NCBI RefSeq assembly: GCF_048544455.1
Contig: NC_133538.1
Coordinates: 42,047,969-42,111,968, forward strand
Origin: Silene latifolia
Lineage: Eukaryota; Streptophyta; Magnoliopsida; Caryophyllales; Caryophyllaceae
Direction of reading: 5' to 3'
DNA length: 64,000 bases
The notes below the pieces were generated by a model that searched no databases, had not been told where the DNA came from, and saw only the letters and a list, made by a program, of their open reading frames with translations. Shown here one piece after another: positions 13,535-27,956 of the stretch (position 1 is its first letter; each line of letters starts with the position of its first letter). Both the position numbers and the translations under genes were made by a program.

Positions 13535-16500
13535 ATATTGATCATACATCATACTTGAATAATAATGAACAAGGGGATATAAACGATAATCATAATGAGA
13601 TAGGCATATTACATTCATGATGAGATAGGCATGGTACATTATATTAAATATGCATTCAAGGGAGTAGAATAACTAAGTCAACCAATTTCATATTAACTCG
13701 ACTCAACTATTCATGTGAGATAATTAAAATAATATGGAAGACACGAATACGGTCGTTTAGACAAAAACACGCATTTCAAGGAAATATAACATAGATATCA
13801 GATTAGTCATCGAATCATATGAATAAGATAAATAACAGATCAATTAAATAGAAAATACATGGATGGAAACCATAGCCATTACTTTGAAAATCTCTTAACA
13901 AACATTGTACGGCCCGTGGCTACCAATGTCGCATTCATAATTATGGCTTGCATCTCACCATAAGAACGGATGGGAACATCGATCCCGGCGATCATATCGC
14001 AACAAGAGGCTTGCATCTCACATCTAGTATCCGATAGGACCAAGACTCTCACAAACAATCATAGGATACATGAACTCTAGTATATAAGGACACGTCAATG
14101 ACCATAATCAAGCAAGACATTTACGTAGTATGGACTCACAAGACAAACACGTAGACTCCAACCTCTTGGTAGGACGACGATAATAATACGGTCCTAGTCT
14201 AAACCTGGATCCAAACTCTCGGGATGGGCGTCACCCGATTCGATACGATATAGCAATCATATCCAAGACTCGATACATGGCACGCACTCGTATCCAAAAG
14301 TCGAGTAACCTCTAATCGGAAACATGACTCACACTCGTGACCAAAGGTCCGAAAGGGAAAACGTAACCCAATCCGGAAAAATGCTCACACTCGTGACCAA
14401 AGGTACGAAGAAAGGCGGGAGGATACCCTAGTTTGGAAACATGGCTCACACTCGTGACCAAAGGTCCGAAAGGGAGAACATAACCCCATCCGGAAACATG
14501 GCTCACACTCGTGACCAAAGGTCCAAAAGGGTAAAATAAGAAATGTCAAGTCGTCACACAATGTAAACCGTCACACTCGGGTCACAAATACGAGTAACAA
14601 TGATTATATAAACGTGACGTAAACAATTCATTTGGAGCATGTATAAGTACGAGAGTATAACAAATATCAGGTGCTCCCATGATAAAAGAGTGTCAATACA
14701 CCATACACAAGCATTAGAAATAAGTTTAAGATGCATACCCAATAAGAAACATAAAACCCAATCTATAACAACAAGTTTAGTACTCTACTACAATAAGGGT
14801 CAACTTCAAACGGTAATAACTTGAGTTCTAAACATGATAATGAGGTGAAACTAGTTGGAGGTGATAGCTTATCCTCTTAAGGTTCTAACGGTAGGTCATA
14901 AGCCTCAAACAAATAAGTAACGAAGAAGTTATGGCCATTTTACGAAAACTGGTCCAGGCTGTGGCGCAAGCCAGCGCTGAGGTGCGCACCTGCGCAAATC
15001 ACTGATTTGCACGACACAACAAATTCATTTTCATCCCCAAATCATTTTTTTATCATGACATTACCATCTCAATTGCACCATATATTACCCAAGTAACTTT
15101 ATACAAGTATTAAGGGTGAAATCAAAGCATAAAAGAGGGATTAAAACATAAGATTCGATTCAAATTCAAACAATTCCAAACTAACAATTTCATGACATAA
15201 TTAAACACAATTACTAAGCATGAATAAGACGATTTTTTTACTAATTCATCCATGTAAACACTCATGTAACCCAAAATATTGAAAATTTCTTCAACCAACC
15301 ATGAGATGGTTTCTCACACAAATTCATTCAACAACAAACATGTGAAACAAGAAAAGATTCAATCTTTAACATACATATTTGCAAACTACAACATATAAAC
15401 ACACAAATTTGACATAATGTCGAGTAACCTATCACTGTTACCTTTTGCACTTAAATCCGCAATAGACTCGTCTACCTTTCAAGAATCCACTTCCGGGTTA
15501 ACTAATCTTTCTCCTAAACATAAGAAAACACAAATTAAGACTAAGAATCGAAATTAGGAAAAAGGGTACCATGTATAAATGGCTCGACAACCCTATATAA
15601 GGAGGAAAGTCGGTTCCTTTCTTACCTAGAAAGATGGAGGGCGATGAGAAGAAGAGATAGACGTGAAAAACACTTGATTCGGATAAGAATTGAGCAAGTT
15701 ATGAAGTTTTTGAAGTTTGTAAGAGAAAGGTGTAACAATGGTGGTGGTTGTTGAAGATGAGTGCTGAGAAATTGAGGAGGGAGGTGTAATTAGGGTTCCC
15801 TTCATGATTTTTATGAGGAGGAAAGAGTAGTATGTGAGCCCAATAGTCATTCTAGGCCCAACATGCAAAATTGAGTCGATATACACTAAAAATTTACGTC
15901 TCAAGCCCACTACAACTCAGGATGGAAAATATTATTTTATATATAACTTAAGCTTTAGAAATATAATATTTATAAAAATCATGTTTAATAATGAAATTAA
16001 TTTAAATTAAATAATTTAAAATATAAATAAGACAGTAGATGGTTAATTAAATTATAAATGTCAAAATGGAAAATTCGCGGGTGTTACAATCACACCATCT
16101 TTTAAAAAGTTTCGTCCTCGAAACTTGAAAATAGAAATGAAATGTCATATAAAAATAAAACTGGAATTTTGAAATCGGTAACCAAAACATTAAAAGGTTA
16201 CTTATCGTAAGAATCAAAATCCCTTCAAAAGTTTCAAATAAAATTTTCCGACAGGACCAGATTCTCATCAAAGGAACGGAACTGCTCTCGTCGCGCATTC
16301 AAGAACATCACATTCCAAATCGAAGATATGGTCAAAACCAAATCATTTGTATAAATCGAAAATCAAAGTACTTTCAAAAACACTAATGAAGGGTTTTCAA
16401 AAGTATAAGTCTCATTCATGGAACGGAATTGCTCTTGTCGTGCACACAAGAACGCTAACTGTCCAAGTCAAAGACAAATTTAAAACAAAAATCATTTGCC

Positions 16501-17569
16501 GACAAGCGTAGAACAAGTTATTAAACGTCTATAATAACGAGTTCTAACATCCGATCAACGTTGAAATCAAAAGAAGAGGTAATCCACTCGAATTTTCTTT
16601 TGCAAAAGTCAAAATAGAAATAAAGGTTTCACTTTTAAACTCAAAAGAGAGTCAAAATCTGAAAATATAGCATTAAACCTTGACAAACAAATCGTAAATA
16701 GATCAAAATTAATAGAAATTGGATAGAATTTTGAAGAATTCTCGGGTTTAGTAATTAGAGTTATGATGAATAAGTTTACACTCAATAAACAAATAGGGGA
16801 CTAAACCAAATTTTCATTTTCAAACTTTTAAATTAGGTAACGTTTTGTAAAAGTAATATAAATTTTTAACAATGAATCCGAAATGGTAGCTTGAAATGTT
16901 TAGAAATTTTATGAATTGAAAAGTAACTTAGACGTCATAAAAACAAGATACGCTAAGAGGGTTCAAACTTAACCAACAAAAGAGCTATGATGAACTTCCT
17001 AGGGGTAAGAATTGAAGTCAAATTTACAAGGATGTCAAAGATAGACTTTCACAGGTTACGAGTATCAAATTTAAAGGAGGAGCATGATGAAGCGAGGAAG
17101 AGAGGTATGAATGGAAATGCTTATGCTTAAAGAAGGAAGGAATTTAAATAGCAAGGAAACGTCAGGTACTCAAGTCTCAAACAACAATGTCATCCCGAAC
17201 GGTTCCGAAAACTTCCTAACCACAAAACTCATAACCACATAACTCCCCAGAATTTCCTCAAATCACTTATGTTACTTCACTCTAAGCAATTCCATGAAAC
17301 AAGGCACTCCACTATGAGTGTAATCTCATGACTCCAAATCCTCAGACATCCACAAACAACTTCCATAAGATCAAAGTCAAAGTTTCCAACAAAGCTATAC
17401 TCATATCCAACTGGTGTCATCTATAAGTTTCCCAAAATGGTAAAATCCTCAATCAAGGATCCTAATCTCAAGTTCTAAATTCCAGGTTCCTCAAATATCC
17501 CACAAGGTTCTCATTTCAAAGCAAGGTAGTAACAACTCAACCTAAAACTTTTTTCATGAAAGTTCATTC

Positions 17570-18959
17570 TGTAACACCCCCTCATACCAAGGTACCTTAC
17601 CAAGGACTACCCTAGCATGAAAGGCTGTTACCATCTCGGTTGCCCGAGATAAGTATATATCAAAAGCAACAATCCAAAACCACATTTATTAAAGCATAAA
17701 GAGTTAGCGATTACATAAAACTCGGTCGACTCAAAAATAAAAGTATAAGGTCTCAATACAACTGAAATCAAAGACAACTAAACTTGTAATAGCGGAATCT
17801 AGACTCAAGTGATGACTCCCCATGACTGTCCCATAGCTAAACATCTGCGTTACCTGTCATAATCTGCTCACCATCCCCGAATGGATCACCGCAGGTTTTA
17901 TAAAACAACAACACGGGGTCAGTACCGTTCAATCAAGATAAGACAAACACATAATGTAACCGGCTGATCATCCTCCATCCCCGGTCTCCCGATCTCACAC
18001 AGTAACCGACTACATACCGAAGTGTATAACCCTGCCAGATTACCCATCGCAACAGGTAATCCTCACTGCCAGTGGGTGACCGCATCCCATCCCCACCTAG
18101 TCCAGCTCTTCAATGAGCGACTAACAATCCCTGTCCCTTAATGAGCGACTAACAATCCCCTCCCGTGACGGGTTCCACGGAGGGCGAACTAGGGTGTGAT
18201 GCCACTCCCGCAAGTGAGCCCACCACAATCACACACACAGCATCACAGCTGTCACAACACCACAACCGTCACAACACAACCACACCAACATCGTCACCAC
18301 AACACCCAACCTCCGATGATCAGCAGATAATAACAATTATAAAACATATGCAATCTCAATCAATTAACAAGATCGAGTAGGAGAAACCCTACCTTTTCGC
18401 AATCCGCTATGTCAAATCAATCATATAGTTGCACAAAAATTACCACATCGTCACCTACAACAATTATAATCCACAATCAACACACATATGATGAACAAAC
18501 CCTAAACCCCCAAATCACAAATTGGGGCAAAACCCTAAAAGACAACCTATTAGCAGATTACAACGAACTAGAGACTTACCCATTAAATTGAGACAAGAGA
18601 CGGAAGTGTAGACTTGCGACCAATCAATTAGCCTTGAGAATGGTTATGGTGATTAGAGAGAGAAGTGAGCGTCGTTTAGTTTTGGTAAAATGGTTCAGAA
18701 ACCGTAAAAGTATAATTTATAATAATCTCTAATCACCTTAACCAAATCGCAGAATTAAACCTGTCAGACCGGATACTCGGTCGAGTATAAAGTATACTCG
18801 GCCGAGTACCCTCTACTCGGTCGAGTATTACCCATACTCGGCCGAGTATTCCTGGGCAGAAGCCAAACATAATACCCAACACACTTTACTCAAACCGAGT
18901 AGGCCATACTCGGTCGAGTACTAGCCTATAAAATCCATAGTATTACACATCCTACTACA
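17570..18959 (+). mobile_element. Solo LTR of a gypsy-type element
   Basis: The sequence starts TGTAACACCCCC and ends CCTACTACA, and has a perfect 5-bp duplication CATTC on both sides (17565-17569 and 18960-18964). There is no internal region, so it is the product of LTR-LTR recombination. Near its end (18773-18921) it carries five palindromes alternating CTCGGTCGAG and CTCGGCCGAG, each embedded in a TACTCGG...CGAGTA context. Confidence 0.82.
18773..18921. repeat. CTCGGYCGAG palindrome array in the solo LTR
   Basis: Four copies lie between 18773 and 18850 and a fifth at about 18909-18921. The central base alternates T, C, T, C, T, so every copy stays nearly or fully self-complementary. A half-diverged copy (CTCAAACCGAG) lies between the fourth and fifth. 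Confidence 0.9.
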
Positions 18960-20046
18960 CATTCTTTTGAGAAATATGCATAATCACCCAAGTTTGAAGA
19001 ATCAATAGGATATCGAGTCCTAATCTCCCATTAATTATTACGGATTCCCAAAAGCGGAACTACACTCAAATACAACATTAAACTCCACTTACTTACTCAC
19101 TCAATCTTACATCCTCAAATTCACCATTCGATTCCATCCATTTAAGTCAAGCACTAGGCACTAGTATCCCAAGACACGTCTCACTACACTTCCCGAGCCT
19201 TTCAAATCCCGAACATAAACAACAAAGCCAAGTTCTATAACCTTAATAACATATCCAACTCACACTTGACACACAGAATCCACCAATCAAGAATACTAAC
19301 TTTATCAAGAATCTAGGTATAAGAACCATAAAAAATGTCTCATCACACTACCTAAGTCTTTCTAACATAACAACCTCTCAAAACCAGGGTTAAGGCTCAA
19401 ACACAACAATCTCCTCAGAAGTCAAATTTTCAACCAAGGTCAACATTCCTCAAAAGAAGGAGTACTTTCCAATAGGCGTTAAGGGGGATTAGCAAGGATC
19501 AAAGGACAAGTTAGGAGAGTACAAGAGTAATTCCTCGGGAAAATAAAAAAGAGTTTAGAAGAAGGAGAAAACATTAAGAAGTAAATAATAAGGCAAGATA
19601 CACAAAGAATGAGAAACATCTTCGAGGAAGTAGAAGCATTCTCCAAAACTTGAACAAATCTTCAAGTCTCGACAATAGGCACCAAATCTTGATCTTCTCG
19701 TAGGTAAGTTTACGGTCATTGATCCAAGGGCACAACATTTATTAAATGAAAATCCACAAATATGTTAGAACCTAACAAAGAGCAAATACACTACAGACTA
19801 CCACCTTAGGTCCTTAAGCCTACCCATCTCTCATTCATTATTCAAGGTCAAGTTCAAGTTTAAATTTGGGGTATACGTGTGTGCGTCGGGAGCAACATAG
19901 GCTCTGATACCAACTGTGACACCCCTCGATGAGGCATTAAAAGAACTATTAAATTTAAGCGGAAAATACGATATTTTAAAACCTTTAAAAGTTTAAAGTG
20001 CGAAATCCACCATTAAGTGATCAAACGAAAATGAAAAGAAAGATAA

Positions 20047-20310
20047 CACTACTACAAAACTTGTGATGGACATCGGACTTTTCGCTATATGGACATCAGA
20101 TACACAACCGATGTAGAGTTTGGTCATGTCCATTGTGGATTAATGGACATCGGATTTTAAACCGATGTCCATTAAAATTTGCACATCGGATTTTTAGGAA
20201 AACTGATGTCTATTTGATCAATGGACATCGGATTTTTAGGAAAACCGATGTCTATTTGATCAATGGACATCAGTTTTTTGCAAAAATCCGATGTCTATAA
20301 TTATTATTTT
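20047..20310. repeat. Left TIR and subterminal repeats of the CACTA element
   Basis: After CACTACTACAAAAC come at least six copies of an ATGGACATCGG / CCGATGTCCAT motif in both orientations, separated by short AT-rich spacers such as TTTTTAGGAAAA. In En/Spm elements such motifs are the binding sites of the transposon's regulatory protein. Confidence 0.85.
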
Positions 20311-21203
20311 TTATAAAAAAAAATATTACGATGTTGCCCATATTAGTCGTACACACGATGACAATGCAAAATGATTCCATAAGCAACAAAAAATATCTGT
20401 ATACAATCAAATCATCAATCGGTTATCCAAAGCCAATTACAAAAAAATTTCATTACATAATGTGCCCAATTTACTTAGACGACTAATCTATACAAATATA
20501 TAAACCGATATGTAAACTGACTAATTGTTTAAAAAAAAGGCCGAAGAGACAAGACTACTTGGCAGCCTCAGATTTGCTCATCTCCCATTGGGCATATTAC
20601 CACGACAATCTGGTTCAACACAAGAAAGTTAACGAGAAAACAAAATATCAACATAGAAGATCCTATATAACTAACGAGACACATACACCACTCATCCTAA
20701 CTATAGACATGTCGTAACCTTAGGGGTTCAATAGTGGCTTCCTTTTCAGTTAATGGTTAAAAAAGAACACTGTTACTAGAAATTTAAAAAAGTACATATA
20801 CTGAAGGACAAGGGTTAAATAATTTTCTAATCATAAGATAGAAATTAAATGAGTACTCTTTGAAGCTTACCATTTAAAATTCTCCTTCGTATAGCAAATG
20901 AAACTACTTGAATGTTTAGCCAGCTGTAAATACAATGGTTCATCTCAATCTTGTTCGAGTTAAAAACGTCCAAAAACACAAGATAGAAGAGAACTTAAAT
21001 CAAAGCTTAACAAGGACAATGTAGAATGCATTATGGTTTCGAAACTATTGTCCAGTAGAAGAGATTTGTGAAAGTCGCCCTAACAAACTAACGCGCCTAG
21101 TTTAGCCAAATACACGTATTATAACATTCTTCATTATTTCCTCAGGAAAAAAACATTTCCCATTAATTTCAAGGTAAAATCAAATTATTAATTCGAAATT
21201 ATA

Positions 21204-21297
21204 CTCCCTCCCCATTACAAACATTTGTTTACCCTTGATTAAAATAACTCTCACAAAGAATAAAAAAAACGTAAATAAATGATTGAGATGGAGGGAG
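21204..21297. mobile_element. Stowaway-like MITE inside the CACTA element
   Basis: A 94-base element starting CTCCCTCC and ending GGAGGGAG, flanked by TA (21202-21203 and 21298-21299), the Mariner/Stowaway target. The arms (ACATTTGTTTACC and its relatives) are typical of plant Stowaways. Confidence 0.85.
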
Positions 21298-22647
21298 TAC
21301 TCTGTAGAGAAGAGTAGAACGAAATTAAACATATACTCAGTGTATAAGAAAGTAAACTTACAGTGTGCAACTTGTAAAGGAAACGATCAACACAAGCTAC
21401 TAAACGATAAAGCTTCCAAAATAATATATATACGATGAATCTCCATCTGTCAATCATTTAATCATATAAAATAGTTAATCAAACTACTAAAATTAGTTTA
21501 ACTATTTGAAATTTAAAAGAGTAATCGCAGAACAGCTAACGCCATAAGATAATTTCATGCAACATTATCTACCTTTGGATAAGAGCATAACAAAAATAAT
21601 ATAACAAAAACAATCTCAAATAATATGACAGTAAGCATTACACTGTTCCAGCAATTAGTAGTGAAAGGGAGACAAGTTAGCAGAAGTATACTAAGAACCT
21701 TCACATAGAAAGCAAGAGTATCAGTGTCGAGATCAAAACTCAAACTAAAGTTTCATCAATGTCAAGACATTACCGCTCCAGTACGAGTGACTGTCAACGG
21801 TCCTAGAGAGCTTCCTAAGACCGGGTACAGAAGTAGGTTACAACTTAACATACCAATTCCTACAATCATTGAGCACCCTTGTTACTAAGATATATTTCGT
21901 TTATATAGTCGTGGCTGAAAAACAGTCATCAGAAATCAGAACAATGCTCCGAGTACCTGCTGCTGCAAGAGCTTGGCCAACATTGTCAGTTGAAAAACTC
22001 AATCCTCCTAATGACCGAGGACTCATCGCCCATAATGAGAATACCTCGAAAAAATCAAATGTTCACATTTAATCTTGAATCCGTATCAGTTAACCTCAAA
22101 TAAACATATATGGTTGGAAACTGCAAATACCTCACTGTATGCGGTATCGTGCATCTGAAAGATACTAAACACGATGATCATCGACATCAAAGGCCAGTTT
22201 CTGAGAAGGGTGAGCGAGGAATTGGAGGTTTTTGATTGGGTACTTTGCGATTTTTCAACATCATTAAATCTAAGTTTATCCTCTGCAGAATGCGAGTGCA
22301 GGGTTTCCTGCAACAACAGTTTACTGATCAGTAGCATGCATCATTCAACTAAAGCGTGGTAAGGGACACAATACGGAGAACATACTGACAGCCAAAAGCA
22401 GATAACAAACACAAATAAAGCAAACATTGATGCAGAATGACAAAACAGAAGACGAATGCACCTGCGCCAGAAAACCACCAATTACCGGGCCTATTACCAA
22501 ACCAATCCCCCAGGCTGACATTATCTGAAACGATCAAGATATTCTACTCAATACACTAAAAACCATAATAACCAACACAAAGTCGAGTATAGACATATAT
22601 TGTACACATACCAATGAGACGCCAAGAGGTTGATGCTCCCTACGACA

Positions 22648-23641
22648 TGTGGGTTAATATCCGTATACTACCCCTTAAATTGCAGGACTATAACGTAAAT
22701 TTAGACATGCGAATATTGTCATAAAACATAAAAACAATAGAAACGATAAGGAACAAGAAATAACCTCGGGTCCTTTAAATTGTGGCGTAAAGAACAAATC
22801 AAAGCGATTTCCTCCTAATCGTTACACCCAAGACTTTGTCCGAGATATGCCCTTGTGCTAGTACAGTGTTCTCCGATTGCCTTGCAATATAGGGAGAACT
22901 GATGTGAGTTTTGTCGAGATGAGAGATCTCAGGTTTTTCAGAGAAGAATACTCTTCAAAACCCTAATTTTGTTTCAAATTATGATTAGGTTTAACAGAAG
23001 GAGGAGGTCTCCTTTTGTTCTCCTATTTCGGCCAAAACCGTGACCCACAAGGGGAAGTGGGCTTCCACTTCCTCTTGGTTTTAACTCGAGGTCCGGTTCG
23101 TTAAATACTAAAATGTATATGACGGGTTTGTATTATAAACTCATTATCGGTTATCGGAAATTAAGGCATCGCTAATAATACGGGTTAGTGAATTATTAAT
23201 ACGTGTCCGACAAAACAAAAGATTGTATAATTATTTTTAATATACATTTAATTAAATATAAATCACGTATATTTAATTTTACGAATTAACCGGTTAATTC
23301 GCCTTAGCCCATGATATTTAATCCGTATTAAATATAATATCTCAACATCACATATTTGACTAATTACTAGTCAAATAACTCGACTAACCGGTTAGTCAAT
23401 TTTGGCATCTACATGACTGTATTTTCATACCGTCACGTCTCTCGAACGTATCCTATAGGTGTGACTTTTAGGGACCAGTTGATCACCGCCATCTGTATGA
23501 CAATAACGTCAAACTTATCTAGCAAGCCAACCGTTATTGATAAACGTGGATCAACTGATAATAATACCAAAAGTATGCCCTTTGATCCTTTTAGAGGTTT
23601 ATAAGTCCTTGCACTAACTGTTAAGGACACCAACCCCAACA
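22648..23641 (-). repeat. 3' LTR of the copia element
   Basis: It matches 30510-31505. The last ~240 bases (23400-23641) appear identical to the partner, while the remaining 750 bases differ at roughly two dozen places, many of them one-base indels. Just outside, the phrase CTCCCACTTGTCCGTACAAG is duplicated (about 23644 and 23719). Confidence 0.92.
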
Positions 23642-24592
23642 AGCTCCCACTTGTCCGTACAAGTGCATGTGCAATGACGTTATCCGCACTAACTGGAGGA
23701 CACAAGCTCTAACAAACTCCCACTTGTCCGTACAAGTGTATGTGCGATAACCGATTCTCATATTCATTTAAAAATTTCTCCCACTCAATGTAAAACAATT
23801 TGCAGATCTGGATCCGCAAAGGTCGTATTTTACAATCGATCTGTATCTAGAGTGGTTTCCCCGACTAGAGAGTAACTTAACCGATAAAACGAATCCGTAT
23901 CCGAGCATGGCCATGCATTTCGATTCTGACTCCTCGAGTGGCCCTGAGAAATATCGAGTACCCGATAAAGGCTGAATATTTCCTTCAACTCGACTCCTTC
24001 CGATCTAAGCACAAAGATGAAATGACCCAGAAAAAATCTACTTGGCCCCTGTTACGGATGACCGTGAGAAAGAAACCAAAGTCACCCAAAATCGCCGTAG
24101 TCTCAAGAGACAATGATAGTCAAGAGATTCGACTCTAAGGATCACCATGGAAGTCCTATCCACGACCGGGCAACGAATGTTATAAAACATTTAGGACTCC
24201 ACGTCGATGTCACAATGGTGTCCTACGAAATATCCGTATAAATCGCCTCTGTGATTGGTCGGTCACAACCGGTTGACTTATGGCTCGTTGAACCCACCAT
24301 CAACCAACGTCACAAAATAATTGCCGAGTTATCAGCTCATGTGGGCAATTAAGGACTAACAAGATATGATGTTTGTTCAGTTCACTTTGTGGTGTTCAAA
24401 ATCGTCGTACAATTCCACATGAAAAACAAAATATATATATAAAATATCAAAACGATGATGTCGTATAGAGTACAAGAGAGAATGAATCCGATCCATAAAA
24501 GAGTACTACAACTTAGGAACACGTTTAATTCCCATGGAATTAACGTGCCCTTCATGCTTATCTTGTCGTAATGCTTTAGTGAGAGGATCTCG
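23642..24592 (-). other. 3' untranslated part of the copia element
   Basis: No protein similarity is seen. It contains the purine tract beside the LTR and a second copy of the same phrase about 75 bases further in. Confidence 0.6.
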
Positions 24593-27500
24593 CTATGTTG
24601 TCATCTCAGTAGCAATCTTTTCTATCACTACTGTCTTTTGCTCCACGTAATCCCGGATTAGATGAGCTTTCCGTTGTACATGTCTAGACTTGTTGCTAGA
24701 CTTAGGCTCCTTAGCTTGGAAGATGGCACCACTATTGTCGCAATAGATGGTGATCGGGTCATTCGAACTAGGCACTATCGATAGTCCATGTAAGAATTGA
24801 CGCATCCATATCGCTTCCTTTGTAGCTTCGTACGCGCATAGTACTCGGACTCGATCGTAGAATCTCTTGAATAGTTTGTTTCGAACTCTTCCAGCTGATC
24901 TGCAGCGCCATTAAGAGTAAAACGAATCCTGACCGAGATTTCGAGTCATCACGATCCGTTTGGAAGCTAGCATCTGCAGAATCGGTTGCGCATAGCGTTT
25001 GGGAGCCTCCATAAGTCAATGCCCAATCTTTAGTCCTCCGGAGGTACTTAAGAATGTTCTTGACAACCAACCAATGTGGTTCACCTGGTTGTTGTTGGAA
25101 TCGACTTGTCATACTCAATGCATATGCCACGTCCGGACGTGTGCATATCATGGCATACATGATTGATCCTATAGCCGAAGCATAAGGAATCCGTGTCATG
25201 CGCTCTTTCTCTTCCTGTGTCTCTGGTGCCTGAGACTTGCTCAAATGCACCCCTGGAGCCATAGGAAGAAACCCCTTCTTGGAGTTAGTCATGCTGAATC
25301 TCTCTAGGACTTTGTCTATGTAAGACTCCTGACTGAGAGATAACATCCGTCGTGATCTATCTCGATAGATACGGATGCCTAGAATTCTCTCGTGCCTCTC
25401 CCGGATCTTTCATCCGGAAATGGTTTTTCAACCATACTTTCACCGAAGTTAAGAGAGGTATGTCATTCCCAATCCGGAGTATGTCGTCAACATACAATAT
25501 TAGGAAGACAATCTTGCTCCCACTCGACTTGATATATAGACATGGTTCCTCGACGGATCGAGTAAATCCATTTTCTTTTATCACTTGGTCGAAGCGATGA
25601 TTCCAACTCCTTGATGCTTGCTTAAGTCCATAAATGGAACGCTTAAGCTTGCATACTTTCTTAGGATGTTCAGGATCGATGAAACCTTCGGGTTGTATCA
25701 TGTACAACTCTTCCTCCAAAAAGCCGTTTAAGAAGGCGGTTTTCACGTCCATTTGCCAAATTTCATAGTCATGAAAAGCGGCGATCGCTAAGATAATCCG
25801 AATGGAACGCAAAGATAACTACGGGTGCAAAAATCTCATCGTAGTGCAAACCTGGCACTTGGGTGAAACCTTTTGCAACTAGTCGTGCTTTGTAGATGTC
25901 TTGCTTTGACCTTCCACAATGCTTTATCTTGTAAAGCCATTTGCATTGAAGGGGACGAACCTTAGCAGGTAAGTCAACAAGATCCCACACGTTGTTCTCA
26001 TACATGGAGTCCATCTCGGATTGCATGGCCTCAAGCCATAGCTTTGAGTCAGAACTGGTCATGGCACCTTTATAGGTTGCGGGTTCACTACTCGTTAAGA
26101 GTAGAACGTCATCTATGTCATGTTCCTCGACCATACCAATGTATCTGTCCGGAGGAATAGAGACTCTTCCCGACCTCCTAGGTTCCTCAGGAATGTTCAC
26201 CGCAGCCGGGATTGAAGGAATAGGTTCCTCCAATGGTTGCTCGGTGTTTGGTTCTGGAATCTCCGACAGGTCGAAGGTTCTATCACTCTTTGCATTCTCG
26301 AGAAATTCCTTCTCTAAGAATGTCGCACTAGCCGCAACAAAAACACGTTGTTCGGTTGGCGAATAGAAGTAATGACCACGTGATCCTTTAGGATAACCTA
26401 TAAAGTATGTCTTGACCGATCGCGGCCGAGCTTATCTTCAGTCTCCACTTGACATAAGCCTCGCACCCCCAAACCCGTATAAAGGACAAGTTAGGGACCG
26501 TTCCTTCCATAGTTCATATGGAGTCTTGTCAACAGCTTTAGACGGACTTCGGTTAAGTATTAGAGCGGCCGACAAAAGAGCATAACCCCATAATGAATCC
26601 GGTAAAACCGTGTGACTCATCATGGATCGAACCATATCAAGTAGTGTTCGATTTCTCCGTTCGGACACACCATTCAACTGAGGTGTTCCAGGTGGAGTTA
26701 ACTGTAGGGCAATCCCACAATCCTTTAGGTGTTGATCAAACTCGTGAGAAAGATACTCGCCACCACGATCCGAACGCAGTGTTTTAATCTTTCTACCTAA
26801 TAGGTTCTGTACCCTATTTTCGTATTCCTTGAATTTCTCAAAGGATTCACTTTTGTGCTTCATTAAGTAGACATAGCCATATCTACTCAAATCGTCCGTG
26901 AAAGTGATGAAATACCTATAGCCTTCTCGTGCGGTGATTGACATAGGGCCACATACATCCGTGTGTATGAGCCCTAATAGGTCGCAGCCGCGCATTCCAA
27001 CACCTTTGAAGGAAATCCGAGTCATCTTACCGATGAGACATGATTCACACGTGCCAAATGATTGAAAATCAAAGGCCGAGATAGCTCCATGTTTGATGAG
27101 CTGTTTTACGCGTTTCTCATTAATGTGTCCCATACGGCAGAGCCATAGATACGTTTGATCTTTGTCACCAACCTTTAACTTTTTATTCATTACGTGTAAT
27201 ATTTCCGAGGTCCGATCTAAAACATAAATTCCGTTCATGGAAACTCGCCTTGTCAGAAATCATATCGTGTAATGAGAAAATGCAAGCATTGTTTTCTATT
27301 ACAAATGAAAAACCAAGTTTATCAAGCGCAAACCGAAATAATGTTTTTGGAAAGACTAGGAACATAATAGCAATCATATAATGATAACTCAAATCCGCTT
27401 GGAAGTCGGATCACATATGTCCCCTTTGAGATGGCAGGCTACTCTTGCTCCATTCCCAACACGCAGTCCACCTCACCCTTTACGAGGGGTTCGATGTTTC

Positions 27501-27737
27501 GAGCCCCGCACATGATTACACAGATGAGAAACCACAACCAAGATCAAGTACCCAAGTTCCGTAACTTGCGTGGTTAATCTCAATCATATGAATAAAAGTA
27601 GAAGAGAGAGAAGACATACCAACAGGTTTAACACGACCTGCCTTTAAGTCCTCATGATAAACAGGACATGTGCGTCTCCAATGCCCAATCTTGTGGCAAT
27701 GATGGCATTCCATGTTTTCACTCTTGCTCTTTGTCAT
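24593..27737 (-). pseudogene. Broken copia pol (protease, integrase, RT, RNase H)
   Basis: Read on the minus strand: 27737-27516 has the gag zinc knuckle CHHCHKIGHWRRTC and the start of protease, where the catalytic triad reads WVLDLGCG rather than the usual DTGC. 27238-26438 has the pre-integrase and integrase blocks (HTDVCGPM, TDDLSRYGYVY, ERRNRTLLDMVRS), so the DDE residues are visible. 26233-25769 and 25812-25357 carry reverse transcriptase, including WQMDVKTAFLNG and the catalytic YVDD. 25346-24768 and 24805-24593 carry RNase H. The pieces lie in different frames and need several shifts. The protease substitution and the shifts indicate an inactive copy. Confidence 0.9.
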
Positions 27738-27956
27738 GCCCGATGAGTTACTCGCCTCACCAGGACCACTCTTCCCCGAACCCGACTTCTTGAACTTCGC
27801 CTTACCTCATCGTTAGGTTTGCCGGAGCTTTGCCCTTACCTTTCCCTTTGTTTGACACAACGAGAACATCTCGTTTCGAACTCCCACCGAACTTCATGTC
27901 CTTCTCGGGCTGTACGAGGAGGGAGTGCAATTCATGGGGAGTTTTCTTCAAATCAT

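Larger units (their letters stand above)
4951..16088 (-). repeat. 3' LTR of the Tekay-type element, split by a Retand-like element
   Basis: The LTR consists of 4951-5349 plus 13540-16088, about 2.95 kb once the insertion at 5350-13534 and its duplicated ATATT are removed. It matches the right LTR closely along its length. It contains four tandem units of 56-61 bases at 14316-14540, each with CTCACACTCGTGACC. A likely minus-strand TATA box lies around 15592-15600. A short segment near 13905-13945 is absent from the other LTR, and the (ATT)n expansion of the other LTR is missing here. Confidence 0.88.
16089..19914 (-). other. Internal region of the Tekay-type element, no coding capacity
   Basis: Apart from the solo LTR at 17570-18959 this is AT-rich sequence without gag or pol similarity on either strand. 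Two copies of a phrase ending GGAACGGAA(C/T)TGCTCT lie near 16274 and 16419. The primer-binding site complement GCTCTGATACCA is at 19901-19912, two bases from the LTR. The polypurine tract side is at 16089-16125. Confidence 0.75.
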